64,000 nucleotides of DNA from NCBI GenBank assembly GCA_036971475.1, contig JBAIZL010000008.1:7817501-7881500 (forward strand), written 5' to 3'. This document shows positions 1 through 12,378 of this stretch, in pieces. A program made the position numbers and the translations under genes. Each line of letters opens with the position of its first letter. Position 1 is the first letter of the stretch. Origin of the DNA: Prosapia bicincta (taxonomy: Eukaryota > Arthropoda > Insecta > Hemiptera > Cercopidae). The notes beneath the pieces were generated by a model. The model did no database searches. It saw only the letters and a list, made by a program, of their open reading frames with translations, and was not told the origin of the DNA.

Positions 1-3000
1 TCCTAATACCGTACATCACTGTCCTAGCTATCTCCTAATACCATAGATCTCTGTCCTAGCTATCTCCTAATACCGTACATCACTGTCCTAGCTATCTCCT
101 AATACCGCACATCACTGTCCTAGCTATCTCCTAAAACCTCACATCACTGTCCTAGCTATCTCCTAATACCACACATCACTGTACTAGCTATCTCCTAATA
201 CCATAAATCTCTGTCCTAGCTATCTCCTACTACCATAGGTCTATGTCCTAGCTATCTCCTAATACCGCACATCACTGTCATAGCTAACTCCTAATACCAC
301 ATATCCCTGTCCTAGCTATCCCCTAATACCATAGATCTCTGTCCTAGCTATCTCCTAATACCGCACATCACTGTCCTAGCAATCTCCTAATACCACACAT
401 CACTGTACTAGCTATCCCCTAATACCATAGATCTGTCCTAGCTATCTCATAATACCGCACATCACTGTCCTAGCTATCTCCTAAAACCTCAAATCACTGT
501 CATAGCTATCTCCTAATACCACACATCACTGTACTAGCTATCTCCTAATACCATAGATCTCTGTCCTAGCTATCTCCTAATACCGTACACCACTGTCCTA
601 GCTATCTCCTAATACCGCACATCACTGATCTAGTTATCTCCTAATACCGCACATCACTGTCCTAGCTATCTCCTAATACCGCACATCACTGACCTAGTTA
701 TCTCCTAATACCGCACATCACTTTCCTAGCTATCTCCTAATACCATAGATCAATGTCCTAGCTATCTCCTAATACCGTACATCACTGTCCTAGCTATCTC
801 CTAATACCGCACATCACTGATCTAGTTATCTCCTAATACCGCACACCACTGTTCTAGCTATCTCCTAATACCGCACATCACTGACCTAGTTATCTCCTAA
901 TACCGCACATCACTTTCCTAGCTATCTCATAATACCGTACATCACTGTCCTAGCTATCTCCTAATACCGTACATCACTGTCCTAGCTATCTCCTAATACC
1001 GTACATCACTGTCCTAGCTATCTCCTAATACCGTACATCACTGTCCTAGCTATCTCCTAATACCGTACATCACTGTCCTAGCTATCTCCTAATACCGTAC
1101 ATCACTGTCCTAGCTATCTCCTAATACCATAGATCTCTGTCCTAGCTATCTCCTAATACCGCACATCACTGATCTAGTTATCTCCTAATACCATAGATCT
1201 CTGTCCTAGCTATCTCCTAATACCGCACATCACTTTCCTAGCTATCTCCTAATACCATAGATCTCTGTCCTAGCTATCTCCTAATACCGTACATCTCTGT
1301 CCTAGCTATCCCCTAATACCGTACATCACTGTCCTAGCTATCTCCTAATACCGTACATCACTGTCCTAGCTATCTCCTAATACCGTACATCACTGTACTA
1401 GCTATCCTCTAATACCATAGATCTCTGTCCTAGCTATCTCATAATACCGCACATCACTGTCCTAGCTATCTCCTAAAACCTCAAATCACTGTCATAGCTA
1501 TCTCCTAATACCACACATCACTGTACTAGCTATCTCCTAATATCATAGATCTCTGTCCTAGCTATCTCCTAATACCGTACACCACTGTCCTAGCTATCTC
1601 CTAATACCGCACATCACTGATCTAGTTATCTCCTAATACCGCACATCACTGTCCTAGCTATCTCCTAATACCGCACATCACTGACCTAGTTATCTCCTAA
1701 TACCGCACATCACTTTCCTAGCTATCTCCTAATACCATAGATCAATGTCCTAGCTATCTCTTAATACCGTACATCACTGTCCTAGCTATCTCCTAATACC
1801 GCACATCACTGATCTAGTTATCTCCTAATACCGCACACCACTGTCCTAGCTATCTCCTAATACCGCACATCACTGACCTAGTTATCTCCTAATACCGCAC
1901 ATCACTTTCCTAGCTATCTCCTAATACCATAGATCTCTGTCCTAGCTATCTCCTAATACCGTACATCTCGGTCCTAGCTATCCCCTAATACCGTACATCA
2001 CTGTCCTAGCTATCTCCTAATACCGTACATCACTGTCCTAGCTATCTCCTAATACCGTACATCACTGTCCTAGCTATCTCCTAATACCATAGATCTCTGT
2101 CCTAGCTATCTCCTAATACCGCACATCACTGATCTAGTTATCTCCTAATACCATAGATCTCTGTCCTAGCTATCTCCTAATACCGCACATCACTTTCCTA
2201 GCTATCTCCTAATACCATAGATCTCTGTCCTAGCTATCTCCTAATACCGTACATCTCTGTCCTAGCTATCCCCTAATACCGTACATCACTGTCCTAGCTA
2301 TCTCCTAATACCGTACATCACTGTCCTAGCTATCTCCTAATACCGTACATCACTGTCCTAGCTATCTCCTAATACCGTACATCACTGTCCTAGCTATCTC
2401 CTAATACCGTACATCACTGTCCTAGCTATCTCCTAATACCGTACATCACTGTCCTAGCTATCTCCTAATACCGTACATCACTGTCCTAGCTATCTCCTAA
2501 TACCGCACATCACTGATCTAGTTATCTCCTAATACCGCACATCACTGTCCTAGCTATCTCCTAATACCGTACATCACTGTCCTAGCTATCTCCTAATACC
2601 GTACATCACTGTCCTAGCTATCTCCTAATAGCATAGATCTCTGTCCTAGCTATCTCCTAATACCGCACATCACTGATCTAGTTATCTCCTAATACCATAG
2701 ATCTCTGTCCTAGCTATCTCCTAATACCTCACATCACTTTCCTAGCTATCTCCTAATACCATAGATCTCTGTCCTAGCTATCTCCTAATACCGTACATCA
2801 CTGTCCTAGCTATCTCCTAATACCGCACATCACTGATCTAGTTATCTCCTAATACCGCACATCACTGTCCTAGCTATCTCCTAATACCGCACATCACTGA
2901 CCTAGTTATCTCCTAATACCGCACATCACTTTCCTAGCTATCTCCTAATACCATAGATCACTGTCTTAGCTGTCTCCTAATACCACAGTTCACGGTCCTA

Positions 3001-3012
3001 ACCATCTACTAA
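1..3012. repeat. 32-bp satellite array (about 94 units) with higher-order structure
   Basis: An unbroken tandem array of a 32-bp unit starts before the window edge and decays near 3012. The unit contains tcctaatacc and gtcctagctatc; the centre varies between several recurring types (gtacatcact, atagatctct, gcacatcactgatctagtt, gcacatcacttt). Variants recur in the same order at longer distances. The stretch around 488 recurs at 1480 (offset 992, 31 units), and 1081-1380 recurs at 2041-2340 (offset 960, 30 units), so the array grew partly by duplicating multi-unit blocks. The unit length is not a multiple of three and every unit carries stops, so it does not code. No gene lies in it. Confidence 0.97.
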
Positions 3013-3655
3013 GCACATTACTATAACGCACATGCGGAGGACACCACGGGAAGCCAAGACGTTCCCGCCAGGTTAAGAATACTTACAAGCCACTAGATGA
3101 CCGCTTTAACATAAGATATATGCCTGAAATAAGGATTTTATATTTAGTTTTAGGAATTATATAACCGGAATAAACAAGCCTCCAAAACCGCATCTCTTGA
3201 TTATAGACGTGGAATAGGATTACAGCAACGCGTATAAGATCAATAGCTACACCGGAAAAGACGGATAGTTTCGCCCCTGCACTTCCGCCACAGGGACGAA
3301 GTCTGTGAGAATACAACCCAACTTAACCTTTCTTGCACGTTACACTGCACTAGGCGGGTTACGCAATCTATGAATCACACTTAACGACTCCCATTTGTGA
3401 TGCACAGTTTATTGTGTGTTTACAACAATCTGTGGTAATCTAGCAGGCTTACTGAGGGTATCAGCTGGGAATACGCTTGGCCTTGAATTAATGAACAATT
3501 GATCTTTAGTCCAGAAGGACATGTGTTGAGCTCAAGTGCGAATCAGGTGGAAATACGAAGGTCTTATATATCCTCACTGGGCGACAGAGAGGTCCCAAAC
3601 CTCGGTCCCTCTGCACGGGATGTGTAAATAGAGAATATTATAAGACGTAATTATG
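3013..3655. other. gene-free stretch between satellite and Tigger element
   Basis: Unique-looking sequence less AT-rich than its right-hand surroundings. Short open frames exist on the minus strand but show no recognisable domain, splice context or codon pattern. Nothing else was identified. Confidence 0.5.
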
Positions 3656-3657
3656 TA

Positions 3658-4537
3658 CAGTAAACTTCCGATTATCCGTGGGCGGATTAACCGGTTTGCG
3701 GATTATCCGGGGTCTGCCATTGTTTTACAAATATCCAATTTTTATTCCAATCAGATTCATGTGTTTAAATTTCCAAATGGAGAATTACGACGTAAATACA
3801 TATAAGGCTTAATAGAAGTTAAGATGAAGGGAATAGATATGTAAATATGTACGTACTAATTCTTACATTGAAAGGGAAGCACATCGACGCGGGCCAGCGA
3901 AATAAAAGGGCGAGCAGACTACTGTATATAAGAGACAATGACAAAATGCTTGGACGCCCGAAAACCTAATGTGTATCACGATTGTAACTGTATAAGATTG
4001 TAAACAAATGTCAGCTAATCTCGGCTATAAATAGTCTAGGACGTGACATATGCTTATCCATGTCTGTCATATACATTATCGATCTTTATGGCTTTGTGAT
4101 ACAAGTAGACACTGTGCGACAAAATGGTTCTCAAGAAATTTAGATCGCACATTAAAGCTAAATCAATGCTCACAAAAAAACAGACGAAAGTGACAGATTT
4201 TTTTTGTTAAAAAGTGAAAGTATTATGTGTAAAGGAAATTACATATGTACATACATACTTATTTTTGACATATACTTATGTACGTATTGTAAATAGTTAG
4301 ACATATAAATGTACATGTTACAATCCGTCAAATACATCGACATTTTAAATTATTTTCTGTATTTATTTTGTCCTCTGAAGATTATTTGTGAATTGCATTA
4401 ACCGGGGTCATTATTTGTGTAACTTATGGTATAATAATCGATTATCGATCGTTTTGCGTATTCTTTGTTCATAGCGGATTATCCGGGGAATTCGTTATCC
4501 GGGCCACCCTATTCCACGGATAATCGGGAGTTTACTG
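3658..4537 (+). mobile_element. pogo/Tigger-type DNA transposon copy, internally deleted
   Basis: The left end cagtaaacttccgattatcc is matched by the reverse complement of the right end (gataatcgggagtttactg) with few differences. The copy is flanked by TA on both sides (3656-3657 and 4538-4539), the target duplication expected for Tc1/mariner-pogo elements. At 880 bp it is too short for a full transposase, but a C-terminal coding remnant survives at 4124-4210 on the + strand. Confidence 0.88.
4124..4210 (+). pseudogene. C-terminal tail of a Tigger/pogo transposase remnant
   Basis: A 28-codon reading frame inside the Tigger copy ends with QTKVTDFFC and a stop. A basic linker followed by a Q-T-K-x-T-D-F-F tail is typical of the extreme C-terminus of Tigger transposases. 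The tail also fits the PCNA-interacting (PIP) consensus Q-x-x-hydrophobic-x-x-aromatic-aromatic; a PCNA-binding motif has been reported for pogo transposase. The DDE catalytic domain is gone, so this is a remnant, not an active gene. The assignment rests on the tail motif and its position between Tigger-type ends. Confidence 0.55.
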
Positions 4538-4654
4538 TACTTAGAACTAGAGGTTAAGCAAAATACTTGCTGAAGCAGGAAGGGTTGTTCCCTACCCTAG
4601 TCCCACTAAGTCAGCCAGCACATAGAAACATTCTGAGCAATGGGATACAACAAC

Positions 4655-4998
4655 CCACACGTTTAGATATGTTTCCTAATAGACGAATAAACAGAACGAA
4701 GAGTAAACTACACGCCTGTGAATTGTCTTTATCGATGAGCTCTCAGTCACTCACAATTATGTGAACAAACTGTATTTATTTCGACAGTGACTAGCCTAAG
4801 CATTAAGCCCGATTCCCAGCACCGCAATCCACACGTTTAGATACGTTTCCTAACAGACGAATAAACAGAACGAAGAGTAAACTACGCGCTTGTGAATTGT
4901 CCTTATCGACGAACACTCACAATCATGTGAACAAACGTATTTTGTCGCTGACTACCCTAAGCCTTAAGGCAGGCCGATTCACAGTATAGCAACCCTCA
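4655..4998. repeat. direct tandem duplication, unit about 174 bp
   Basis: The block beginning ccacacgtttagata at 4655 recurs at 4829 (offset 174) with scattered substitutions and small indels. A partial third copy is suggested by tcatgtgaacgaattgtg near 4997. No coding potential is seen. Confidence 0.8.
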
Positions 4999-4999
4999 T

Positions 5000-5639
5000 G
5001 TGAACGAATTGTGTATTTATTTCCACACTAACAAATCCTGCAGGAATAGACTGCAGGGTCCTGGATCAGTATCAACCCTCTACGTCCTCTCCATGCATTT
5101 AGAACAGCTCTTGGTGCCAACCCCCTCTCCTCCTCCGCCTTATTTGTGACGCTCCAGTCAGTCGTACCACCCATTTAAGTCCCGCGTATTCAGCCTAATG
5201 GCGCTGATTCAACGCGTTATGTAAATACAGCGGAACAATTTATGCGAGCAATATTTGTTTGTACCACGCTAATGAGCAGTCTCTTAAACGTTGCGTTCGT
5301 TTAATGAAGATAAATGTTTAGAAAAGGATAAAAGTACGCCAGCAACTCTGTGCTTCAATCTGGTCCTGTATAACTGGATCAACATTAAATATCCGAATTC
5401 TAGACAGCCCGTCCCGATTATGTTTTCCTTTCCCTTGATGTTATAATCACGAGAATGACCTTTATTTTGTCGCCACAATTCACTGCAGATCCTTCACTGA
5501 CCTTACGTAGAAACACCCAAGACATCCCATCTGTTTGGTCACAGTCCTTAAATAAAATCACCATTATATAAAAATGACTCATAGCTACTATTTCAATTCC
5601 GTTCATCAGTTCACACTCCTCTTATACAGTGTATATCTT
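5000..5639. other. gene-free stretch
   Basis: Mixed-composition DNA with overlapping short minus-strand frames of no recognisable family. No repeat partner was noticed in the window. Confidence 0.4.
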
Positions 5640-5945
5640 GTTCAATATTTTAATTTTCAATTATTTAAATTTAATATGAATTAATTTTAGTTTTACTGTA
5701 TATGGGAGAAAAACTTTTCACAAAGGGGTAAGGTATGCAATATAGTTTCGTCCCATTTGGCTGAAAATAAGTGATAACATATAATTTCATAAAACAGCTG
5801 ATTTTATGTTAGAGGTTATGTGGAGAACAGCTGTTTTAACGCTTAGGTTATGTTGCTTTATTTATATTAGTTGTAATTATTTCATAAAAAAAACTAAAAT
5901 AAAATTTTATTTTGATGACCTAAGTAGGAATTGATTTAAAAAATC
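5640..5945 (-). repeat. dispersed repeat family R1, inverted copy
   Basis: The block carries aaaacagctgattttatg, gtcccatttggct and cacaaaggggtaaggtatg. In reverse complement it matches 7500-7720 and 38940-39130. It contains several CAGCTG palindromes. It is arranged as an inverted pair with the copy at 7440-7890. Confidence 0.75.
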
Positions 5946-6449
5946 TTTTTATGTTACTTGTTTTGGGTTAAGAACCTCATATGGTTCTCTCCCCGTATCC
6001 CAAACCCTGGATGTTTTATTCCCTAAATCCAGGGGTACCGCGATTGATATACAGGATGTACCCAGGGGCGCAGAAGAATTTTTAAGTCTCTTCGCAATCT
6101 TTTATCGGCTAAAAAACTATCCCGTTTTGTAACGAATTTCATATGAATTTTGAACTCTCAAAGGGACATTGCAACTTGGAGGTAGTTTTTTTTAAAAAGG
6201 CAATAGACATTAGAGCTGTAATGAATATTTTACTCAATGTCCGTCCTTTAATTATATAGTCTCCCACTTTACTTCGTTCTACTGAAAGTTTAGAGCCCTT
6301 CAGGCTCGTGTGCCCCCGTGGTCCTGACGAACGGAATGAAAACAATAAAAAAACACTTGGTACCACTGTATTTTACAAAGTTGTATTCTTACAAATTAAT
6401 ATTAACGCATATTAACTGGAAATGAACCACTATATATTATAAGTAATAT

Positions 6450-6665
6450 AAACAAAAAGTTTTTAAAGTCAATTCCTACTTAGGTCAACAAAGATTTTTT
6501 TTGTAATTTTTTATTAAATAATTATAATTAATTTAAATAGCGTAACATAATCTATGCGTTAATACCGCTGTAATACCCAAATAACCTATAACATAAAATC
6601 AGCTATTTTATGAAATCATGTTATCACTTAATTTCATTTGACTACAATAATAAAATTATAACTTT
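6450..6665 (+). repeat. dispersed repeat family R1, partial copy
   Basis: Begins with a version of gtcaattcctacttaggtca and includes acataaaatcagctatttta, matching the R1 copies at 7470 and 38660. It lacks the conserved 3' tail. The stretch between this copy and the one at 5640 holds no recognised gene. Confidence 0.7.
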
Positions 6666-7439
6666 AGGCGAAACGAGGTTAGCTAGGCCGGATCAGCTAG
6701 TTTAGTTACAAAATAATAATAACTCGATTAACCAGCGACATTAGAATAGGAAACGGTTGAATACGCATAATCGATATATCCTACGTTTCTGCCATCTTGA
6801 CACCATAACAAGATATAAACTGAATGTATATTTGCGTGCCTCACGTTGCAAATGCTACATGTTACGTTAAGAGGATTTATTTATAACAAAATCTAACCTA
6901 ACCAGACACTTTGTAGCTATGTTTTAATTCTAGTGTATAGTAGTGTAGTGTAATTGAAATAACAAGGATCGTAAAGTGAGGTTATGTTAACAACGCCTTC
7001 ATTTTTGTTGAATTCAGTTCTTCCTTGTTTCGGAATGTATGTTTAACTTATGCAAAAAAAGGATAAAATCCAAGACGATACAATCTGGCCAAGTTTTAGT
7101 GGTAAGGGGAATCGGAGCGTTGCGCTACGGCGTTAAGCCAATATTTGCTTTCCCAGCCGAAACTCCGCGCGGACGGAATGTGTGTAAAATGGCAAAAGCC
7201 AGTCCACGCTTGGCCAATGACCTCCGCTGCGTCCCCACATATCAATGGACCTACTGTACCATTGCTCGCTCGTCGCTACAGTTTGGGATGGATGCTTGTT
7301 ACAGACTAAAGAGCAGAGACAACCTCATGATTTTATTCAAAATTATATTCCGTCATGCACTGCTGTACTCAAAAACAAATTACCACGTAATATTTCATTA
7401 CGCGCATTAATATACAAAACTTAATTCGATCGCCAATTG
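6666..7439. other. gene-free stretch with one unsupported 123-codon frame
   Basis: A plus-strand frame from 7039 to 7410 has higher GC than its flanks but no domain, signal or homologous motif that I recognise. It sits between two R1 repeats and may be internal sequence of a larger composite element. No other feature was seen. Confidence 0.4.
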
Positions 7440-7892
7440 TACTGAAAAACAAATAATATAAACAAAATTAAAATTTTTCATCAATTCCTCCTTAGATCAA
7501 CAAAGAAAAATTTCATTAAATAATTACAATTAATAAAAATAATGTAACTTGACCTATGCGTTAAAACAGCTGTTCAACCATATAACATAAAATCAGCTGT
7601 TTTATGAAATCATATGCTATCCCTTATTTCAAGCCAAATGGGACGAAATAACTATATTGCATACCTTGCCCCGTTTGTGAAAGATGTTCTCCCACATAAA
7701 ACTAAAATAATTTATTAAATTTAATCAATGAATTAACGTTTGAAAAAACTATTAACATCAAGATCTATCCACTACAAGTTGAAAAAAATGTATTTGAACT
7801 TGAGTGGGTAAATAAAAAATATTTTATTAACGATTGAAAATTTGAACAAAATATATATAAGGAGAGCGTGAACAGAATGTTGGATAAGGGTA
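7440..7892 (+). repeat. dispersed repeat family R1, longest copy here
   Basis: Contains the ordered blocks shared by R1 copies: catcaattcctccttagatc, two CAGCTG blocks, aagccaaatgggacgaaata, then a 3' tail with actattaacatcaa and a run ending in atatatataaggagag. The same tail is found at 9335-9470, 31185-31330 and 39160-39300, including copies whose 5' half is different (family R2). Confidence 0.78.
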
Positions 7893-8974
7893 AGGTTTGC
7901 TCACAAGGCTAAGGGAATTAACACACATCTATTGGTTGTCAAGGTAAATTCGGCGTCCTAAACCACCATACAATTGTATTCTTTGGCCATCATACTACAA
8001 ACACGGTTAATGGCTAGATATCACAAACACAAATATATAATTTGGAATTATCGCGGACATATCCCGTTATCTAAGCAACGAAGTGGCTGGACTGACGGAC
8101 CCTTTCAAGGGTACATGTGAGTGAACCCGTATAACATGACGTCACCACTTTTAGGAATTCAAACAAATCCAAAGATCAACGAATTGTTCGAAGATTTCCA
8201 AATAACAAACATGGCGGTTAATGACAACAGCTCTTTTCGTGGTTGCAATAATTTTCAAAGTAATTTCCAACATAATCAGAAATCTCGTACATTTGATGCT
8301 ATTTGTGGGAATATATCATTTCGTAAAACAGGTGTGTTGTTTACCATTAGTCCAATATCTTAGGGATCACGGAGGTTAATTAAAATACATTCCGAACAAA
8401 AAATTATATTTAAAAACTCTGTTACCATAAACAGCCCTTAAAAGTTGCGTTAAATACTGAGAGATAAACATAACCTCACTTTACAAATATAGGCTACTTC
8501 TGTATGAATAAATTGTTGAAAATTACAGCACAACGTTGAAATTACACTATGTGGTGTTATATTGCATTACTATAAAGTTATATTGATATATAGTTGCAAT
8601 TTATCTGGTTAGGATTGATTTGGTTTTTAAAAAATAAGACATTAACTTAGGTAATATTAAGAAAACTATTTTCGGTAACCAGACATGATCAATTTTGCTC
8701 ACAAAAAGATTATACCTCCTGATGTAGAAATTTACGAACAAGAAAATAATAAACCTAGTGTCGACCCCCAAAAATTAACAATTTTGGGAAAAAAGACCTT
8801 TAACCTCACCTCAAACACACTCAAAAATTAATTATAAAAATCAAGTTTTAATATTAAATTGATTTTTTGTAAAAACAGCACATCATTACAACATAGCTAC
8901 GTTAAAAGATGCTTATAAAATATTCGGTTATGATAGATTTGGTTTTTATACAAAAAAAAAACAAGTGATAAATT
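7893..8974. other. gene-free AT-rich stretch
   Basis: An 80-codon plus-strand frame at 8121-8363 shows no recognisable family. No splice-consistent exon, repeat or RNA gene was recognised. Confidence 0.4.
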
Positions 8975-9475
8975 TTTTTTAAAATTAAATTTCTACTGAG
9001 ATCAAGAAAGAAAAATTTTATCATTGTTTGCTTATTTCCAGTTTGTATGTTTATTTTATTCGTTTCATTCATTTTTATCCCTGCAGCACTAATCTTGATA
9101 TTTTGTGGTAACCATGGCAACAGTTTAAGGTTGTACAATGGAGGTTTCGACAACAACCAGATGGGGGAAACATTCATATAGTCTTTGAGAAATTCATTCC
9201 TTGGAAAGTTGGCGCAGTACCAAAGCGCGCTAGAATTTGAACATGAAGATCCACAGTTCGAATCCCGATAGACTACAAAATTGTTATAATTTAATTATTG
9301 AATAAATATTTAAAAAAAAAACTATATTAACATCAATTGTCATCCACTATATGTTAACTAAAATGTATTTGAACTTGATTGGATGAATAAAAACGTATTT
9401 CATTAACGATTGAAAATTTGTACAAGATATATATCAGAAACGTGTGAGCTAATAGAAGGAATTTAATAATAACTG
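8975..9475 (+). repeat. SINE-like dispersed repeat (family R2), copy 1
   Basis: Aligns by eye over its whole length with 30835-31330. Both begin near ctactgag(a/c)tcaagaaaga, both carry caacaaccagatggggga, and both contain a tRNA-like segment with A and B boxes followed by the 3' tail that family R1 also uses. An internal pol III promoter with no coding capacity is the definition of a tRNA-derived SINE, although here the tRNA-like part is internal rather than at the 5' end. Confidence 0.72.
9208..9276 (+). other. tRNA-like segment inside the R2 repeat
   Basis: ttggcgcagtaccaaagcgc resembles a tRNA D-arm/A-box (TGGCGCAG) and cacagttcgaatcccg contains a B-box (GTTCGAATCC), separated by about 40 nt. 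It lacks a clean acceptor stem, so it is not a functional tRNA gene. The sister copy at 31071 retains acttgtaa where an anticodon loop would lie. Confidence 0.65.
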
Positions 9476-11995
9476 CAAATCTATGCACTATGCTCTAAGC
9501 GCTAGTTTTATTGAAGTTTATTTCCTTCTTTTATTACCAAATCTAGCCTAACTGGATACTTTATAGTATATTTTATTACAGCTTTATAACATCGCAGTAT
9601 ATTGTAAGATTGTGCCGCGGTTTTCAACATTAAATTCATACGGAACTGTGTTTGTGAAGTTAGGTTATCAAAGGTTTACACTTCGGTTATATTATGTTAT
9701 AAAATATTGTTTTTTTATAGGAACACATTCTTCTTATAGTTGTATTTTTTCGTAAATGAATGACTACTGCTAATCAAAAATCCCTGGTTCAATGTTATTT
9801 GTTAATTTCTTATTTTTTATAAAACTTGTTAATGGTGAATGTCCGAAACGCGTCTTATACGATTAAAACCGATCTCCTAGTACTTTATAATAACGAAGCA
9901 CCGTATTATTCAGATTGTTCTGATGATGGCTGTACCAGTATCGAAACTATAATTTAAATTACGAAATTTATATTGCAGAAAATGTATATTAACTTCAAGT
10001 CGAACTTTCAACAATCAGTATATTCCTCCTAATTTATTACTCTTTAATTACATTACATAAGGCTGAATTTAATCGGAACTGATAAATTTGTGTGGGCATT
10101 CGAAAGCAAAAGTGATTTTGTACTTTGGTCCATATGGCTCACGGATGTCTACCGATAAGAGGTTTTTTTATTTCCGAAAGTTTTAAAGTTAAATATTGAT
10201 GAGTTTTATTATATAATGTTGGCAACACTATGCAATATAATTCCAACTAATTAGGGTAATATGTAAAAAAAACACTAATTTTCAGTCTGAAACCTTTTCA
10301 AGATTTAAATAAAATATTCGCCTTGATACAAAATGTTTGAAATATCTCACTGTAAAAAATTTTTTTAAAATATTATTTAAAAAATGAATAAAAACCTGTT
10401 TTAATAAAAAAGAATATTTTTGGCAACTATGATGTCAAAAAAAAATCACAAATGATAAATTTTATGGTTTTTACAGCTATTTGGTTTATTGTAAAGGGTT
10501 GTTCTTTCTTTTTTTAATTGCCTACTGTTATATCTAGCGTTAATGTTAAGTATGTGTTTTTAACAAACCCACACTGACTACATATTAAAAAATACGTATT
10601 AGATTTTTAATACTAATATTAAAAAATCTGCAATTATAGTCACTTGTAACTTTAAAATTTGATACGTATCGGAAAAAATTAATTCATGTAAACTTCATTC
10701 AACCTAATTGACAACTACAGTGACTCAACTTACTTCCTTAACAAAATTCATATTAACGCTGAAAAGAAACGAAACCATCTATGTAAACAGTTGATAAGGC
10801 TGCATCTTCAGATAACCTCTCAGTTATTTAAAAGTTGATTTATTTTTAATGGCGTTTTGATGTTTGTTGCAGATTATTTTTGACGCAAACTCAAAGCGGA
10901 TTGAATACACATTTTAATTACAGTTTCTTTTAACTAAATAAAATTGTCTGGAAAAGGCAAATGGGAATTAATATATTAAAAAAATATTCGTCAAATTATA
11001 ATTCCTCAAAGCTGAATTACCAACTACACATATATTCAGCTCTAACACCTGTCCTTACTAAAAGAAAAACTATACCAGTTTATCATTACATGTAAAAATA
11101 ATGTTTTAACCTAAGAAAAACACTTAAAATTCTTTTAAAATAAATTAGTAATTGGATAATATAAAATGGGTATGCATTTCTTACATTTAAATAGAATTTT
11201 TTAATAAAATTTACATTTTTAACAATATTTTAAAATTGAAAATGTATAAATCAAATGCGCAAGTCAAAAATCTAGAAATGCAATCCCGCGCTAGGTACAG
11301 ATTTCAAGGCTGAAAGCATACAACCAACTTGGCCAAACATTCCAGAAGGTAAACATGCCACTAACCTTTATAATAAAATAAGTTATCCTTCCATAAACGA
11401 CAACTATATCCAATATTCTAACAATAAACACTATTAGCACGTAATTTCTAAAACTGTCAAAATAACAAACACTAAATAAATTGTTTTATTTTAAAATACA
11501 AAATAACAGAACCACATACGCGAGCACAATTCACTACTTATTCACAACAGGTGGCAGCAGGTCTTATTGGCTGTTGGCACAATGTGAGTTTGAAAGAGAC
11601 TAACACTAGGTTTTCACCATTTTGTGTATCGCACAGTGCTGCCATCTATTGGTACCTAAGAAATGCTGTTATGTTCTATTTTGAAGCATTATTATATTAA
11701 TGTTTCTCAACTTATAGTTACCCAGATTAGTTTTTTTTAAAAATTTAATAAAACACAGAGGTTAATTCGAAATTATTATTTTTATACTGCAATTTCACAA
11801 TATATATTTCAATCATTAAAAGTAAAATAATTACATATTATTGATATCTACTTATTAATTTCCCAGTATTTATGATTATTTTTAAAAAGTAGCAGTGTAC
11901 AATTCAATAATGCAAACTTACTATTTCAACGTCATTTTCAAAATAAACATGAAAGATTTTACTAGTGATTGCAGGTTAAAAACACAAGGCAAATA
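9476..11995. other. long gene-free AT-rich stretch upstream of MFAP1
   Basis: About 2.5 kb of AT-rich DNA with many homopolymer runs and no open frame of note. A less AT-rich island near 11540-11670 (ggtggcagcaggtc, gccatctattggta) was seen but not assigned. I see no RNA gene or complete transposon. Confidence 0.5.
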
Positions 11996-12000
<5 letters not shown>

Positions 12001-12030
<30 letters not shown>

Positions 12031-12041
12031 TATATATATAT
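12001..12041. repeat. (TA)n microsatellite
   Basis: Dinucleotide TA run with one GA interruption, ending directly at the left side of the 232-bp palindrome. Confidence 0.95.
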
Positions 12042-12043
12042 GT

Positions 12044-12275
12044 GAAGTTAATATATTACTATGTAAGTAATTTTATCCACCATTAAGTGCAATAATTTTA
12101 CCTTGAGTGATGAGGCACCTTTCGGTCAATTGACCATTGTCAATCTAACATCCACAAAATTTTGTGGATGTTAGATTGACAATGGTCAATTGACCGAAAG
12201 GTGCCTCATCACTCAAGGTAAAATTATTGCACTTAATGGTGGATAAAATTACTTACATAGTAATATATTAACTTC
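12044..12275. repeat. perfect 232-bp palindrome made of two PLE-type termini
   Basis: Reading out from the centre at 12159/12160, the two 116-bp arms are exact reverse complements with no spacer. Each arm contains the block attgaccgaaaggtgcctc that ends the PLE at 28060-28170 and recurs at 47040-47190. The palindrome is therefore two PLE terminal segments joined head-to-head. It is bounded by TA microsatellites on both sides. Confidence 0.93.
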
Positions 12276-12321
12276 ATAAAGTCAGTGCAACGGAAAAACA
12301 ATGGATAACGTTAAATATCAA

Positions 12322-12374
<53 letters not shown>
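12276..12374. repeat. PLE terminal block plus (TA)n microsatellite
   Basis: gtcagtgcaacggaaaaaca at 12281 is the distal part of a terminal block that also occurs at 26755-26800 (inverted), 46990 and 47060. It is followed by a roughly 50-bp TA run from about 12326 to 12374. Confidence 0.8.

Positions 12375-12378
<4 letters not shown>

Noticed and set aside
1..3012. CRISPR array
   Set aside because: Units are contiguous with no unique spacers, and the genome is eukaryotic.
7039..7410. 123-codon plus-strand frame
   Set aside because: No domain, no splice or promoter context, no recognisable family; placed between R1 repeats. Length alone is not support.
8121..8363. 80-codon plus-strand frame
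   Set aside because: No recognisable motif and AT-rich intergenic surroundings.
9208..9276. functional tRNA gene
   Set aside because: A and B boxes are present, but no acceptor stem closes the fold and the segment is part of a dispersed repeat.
11540..11670. insulator-like ggtggcagcagg site
   Set aside because: A short match to a CTCF-type core occurs by chance; no supporting context.
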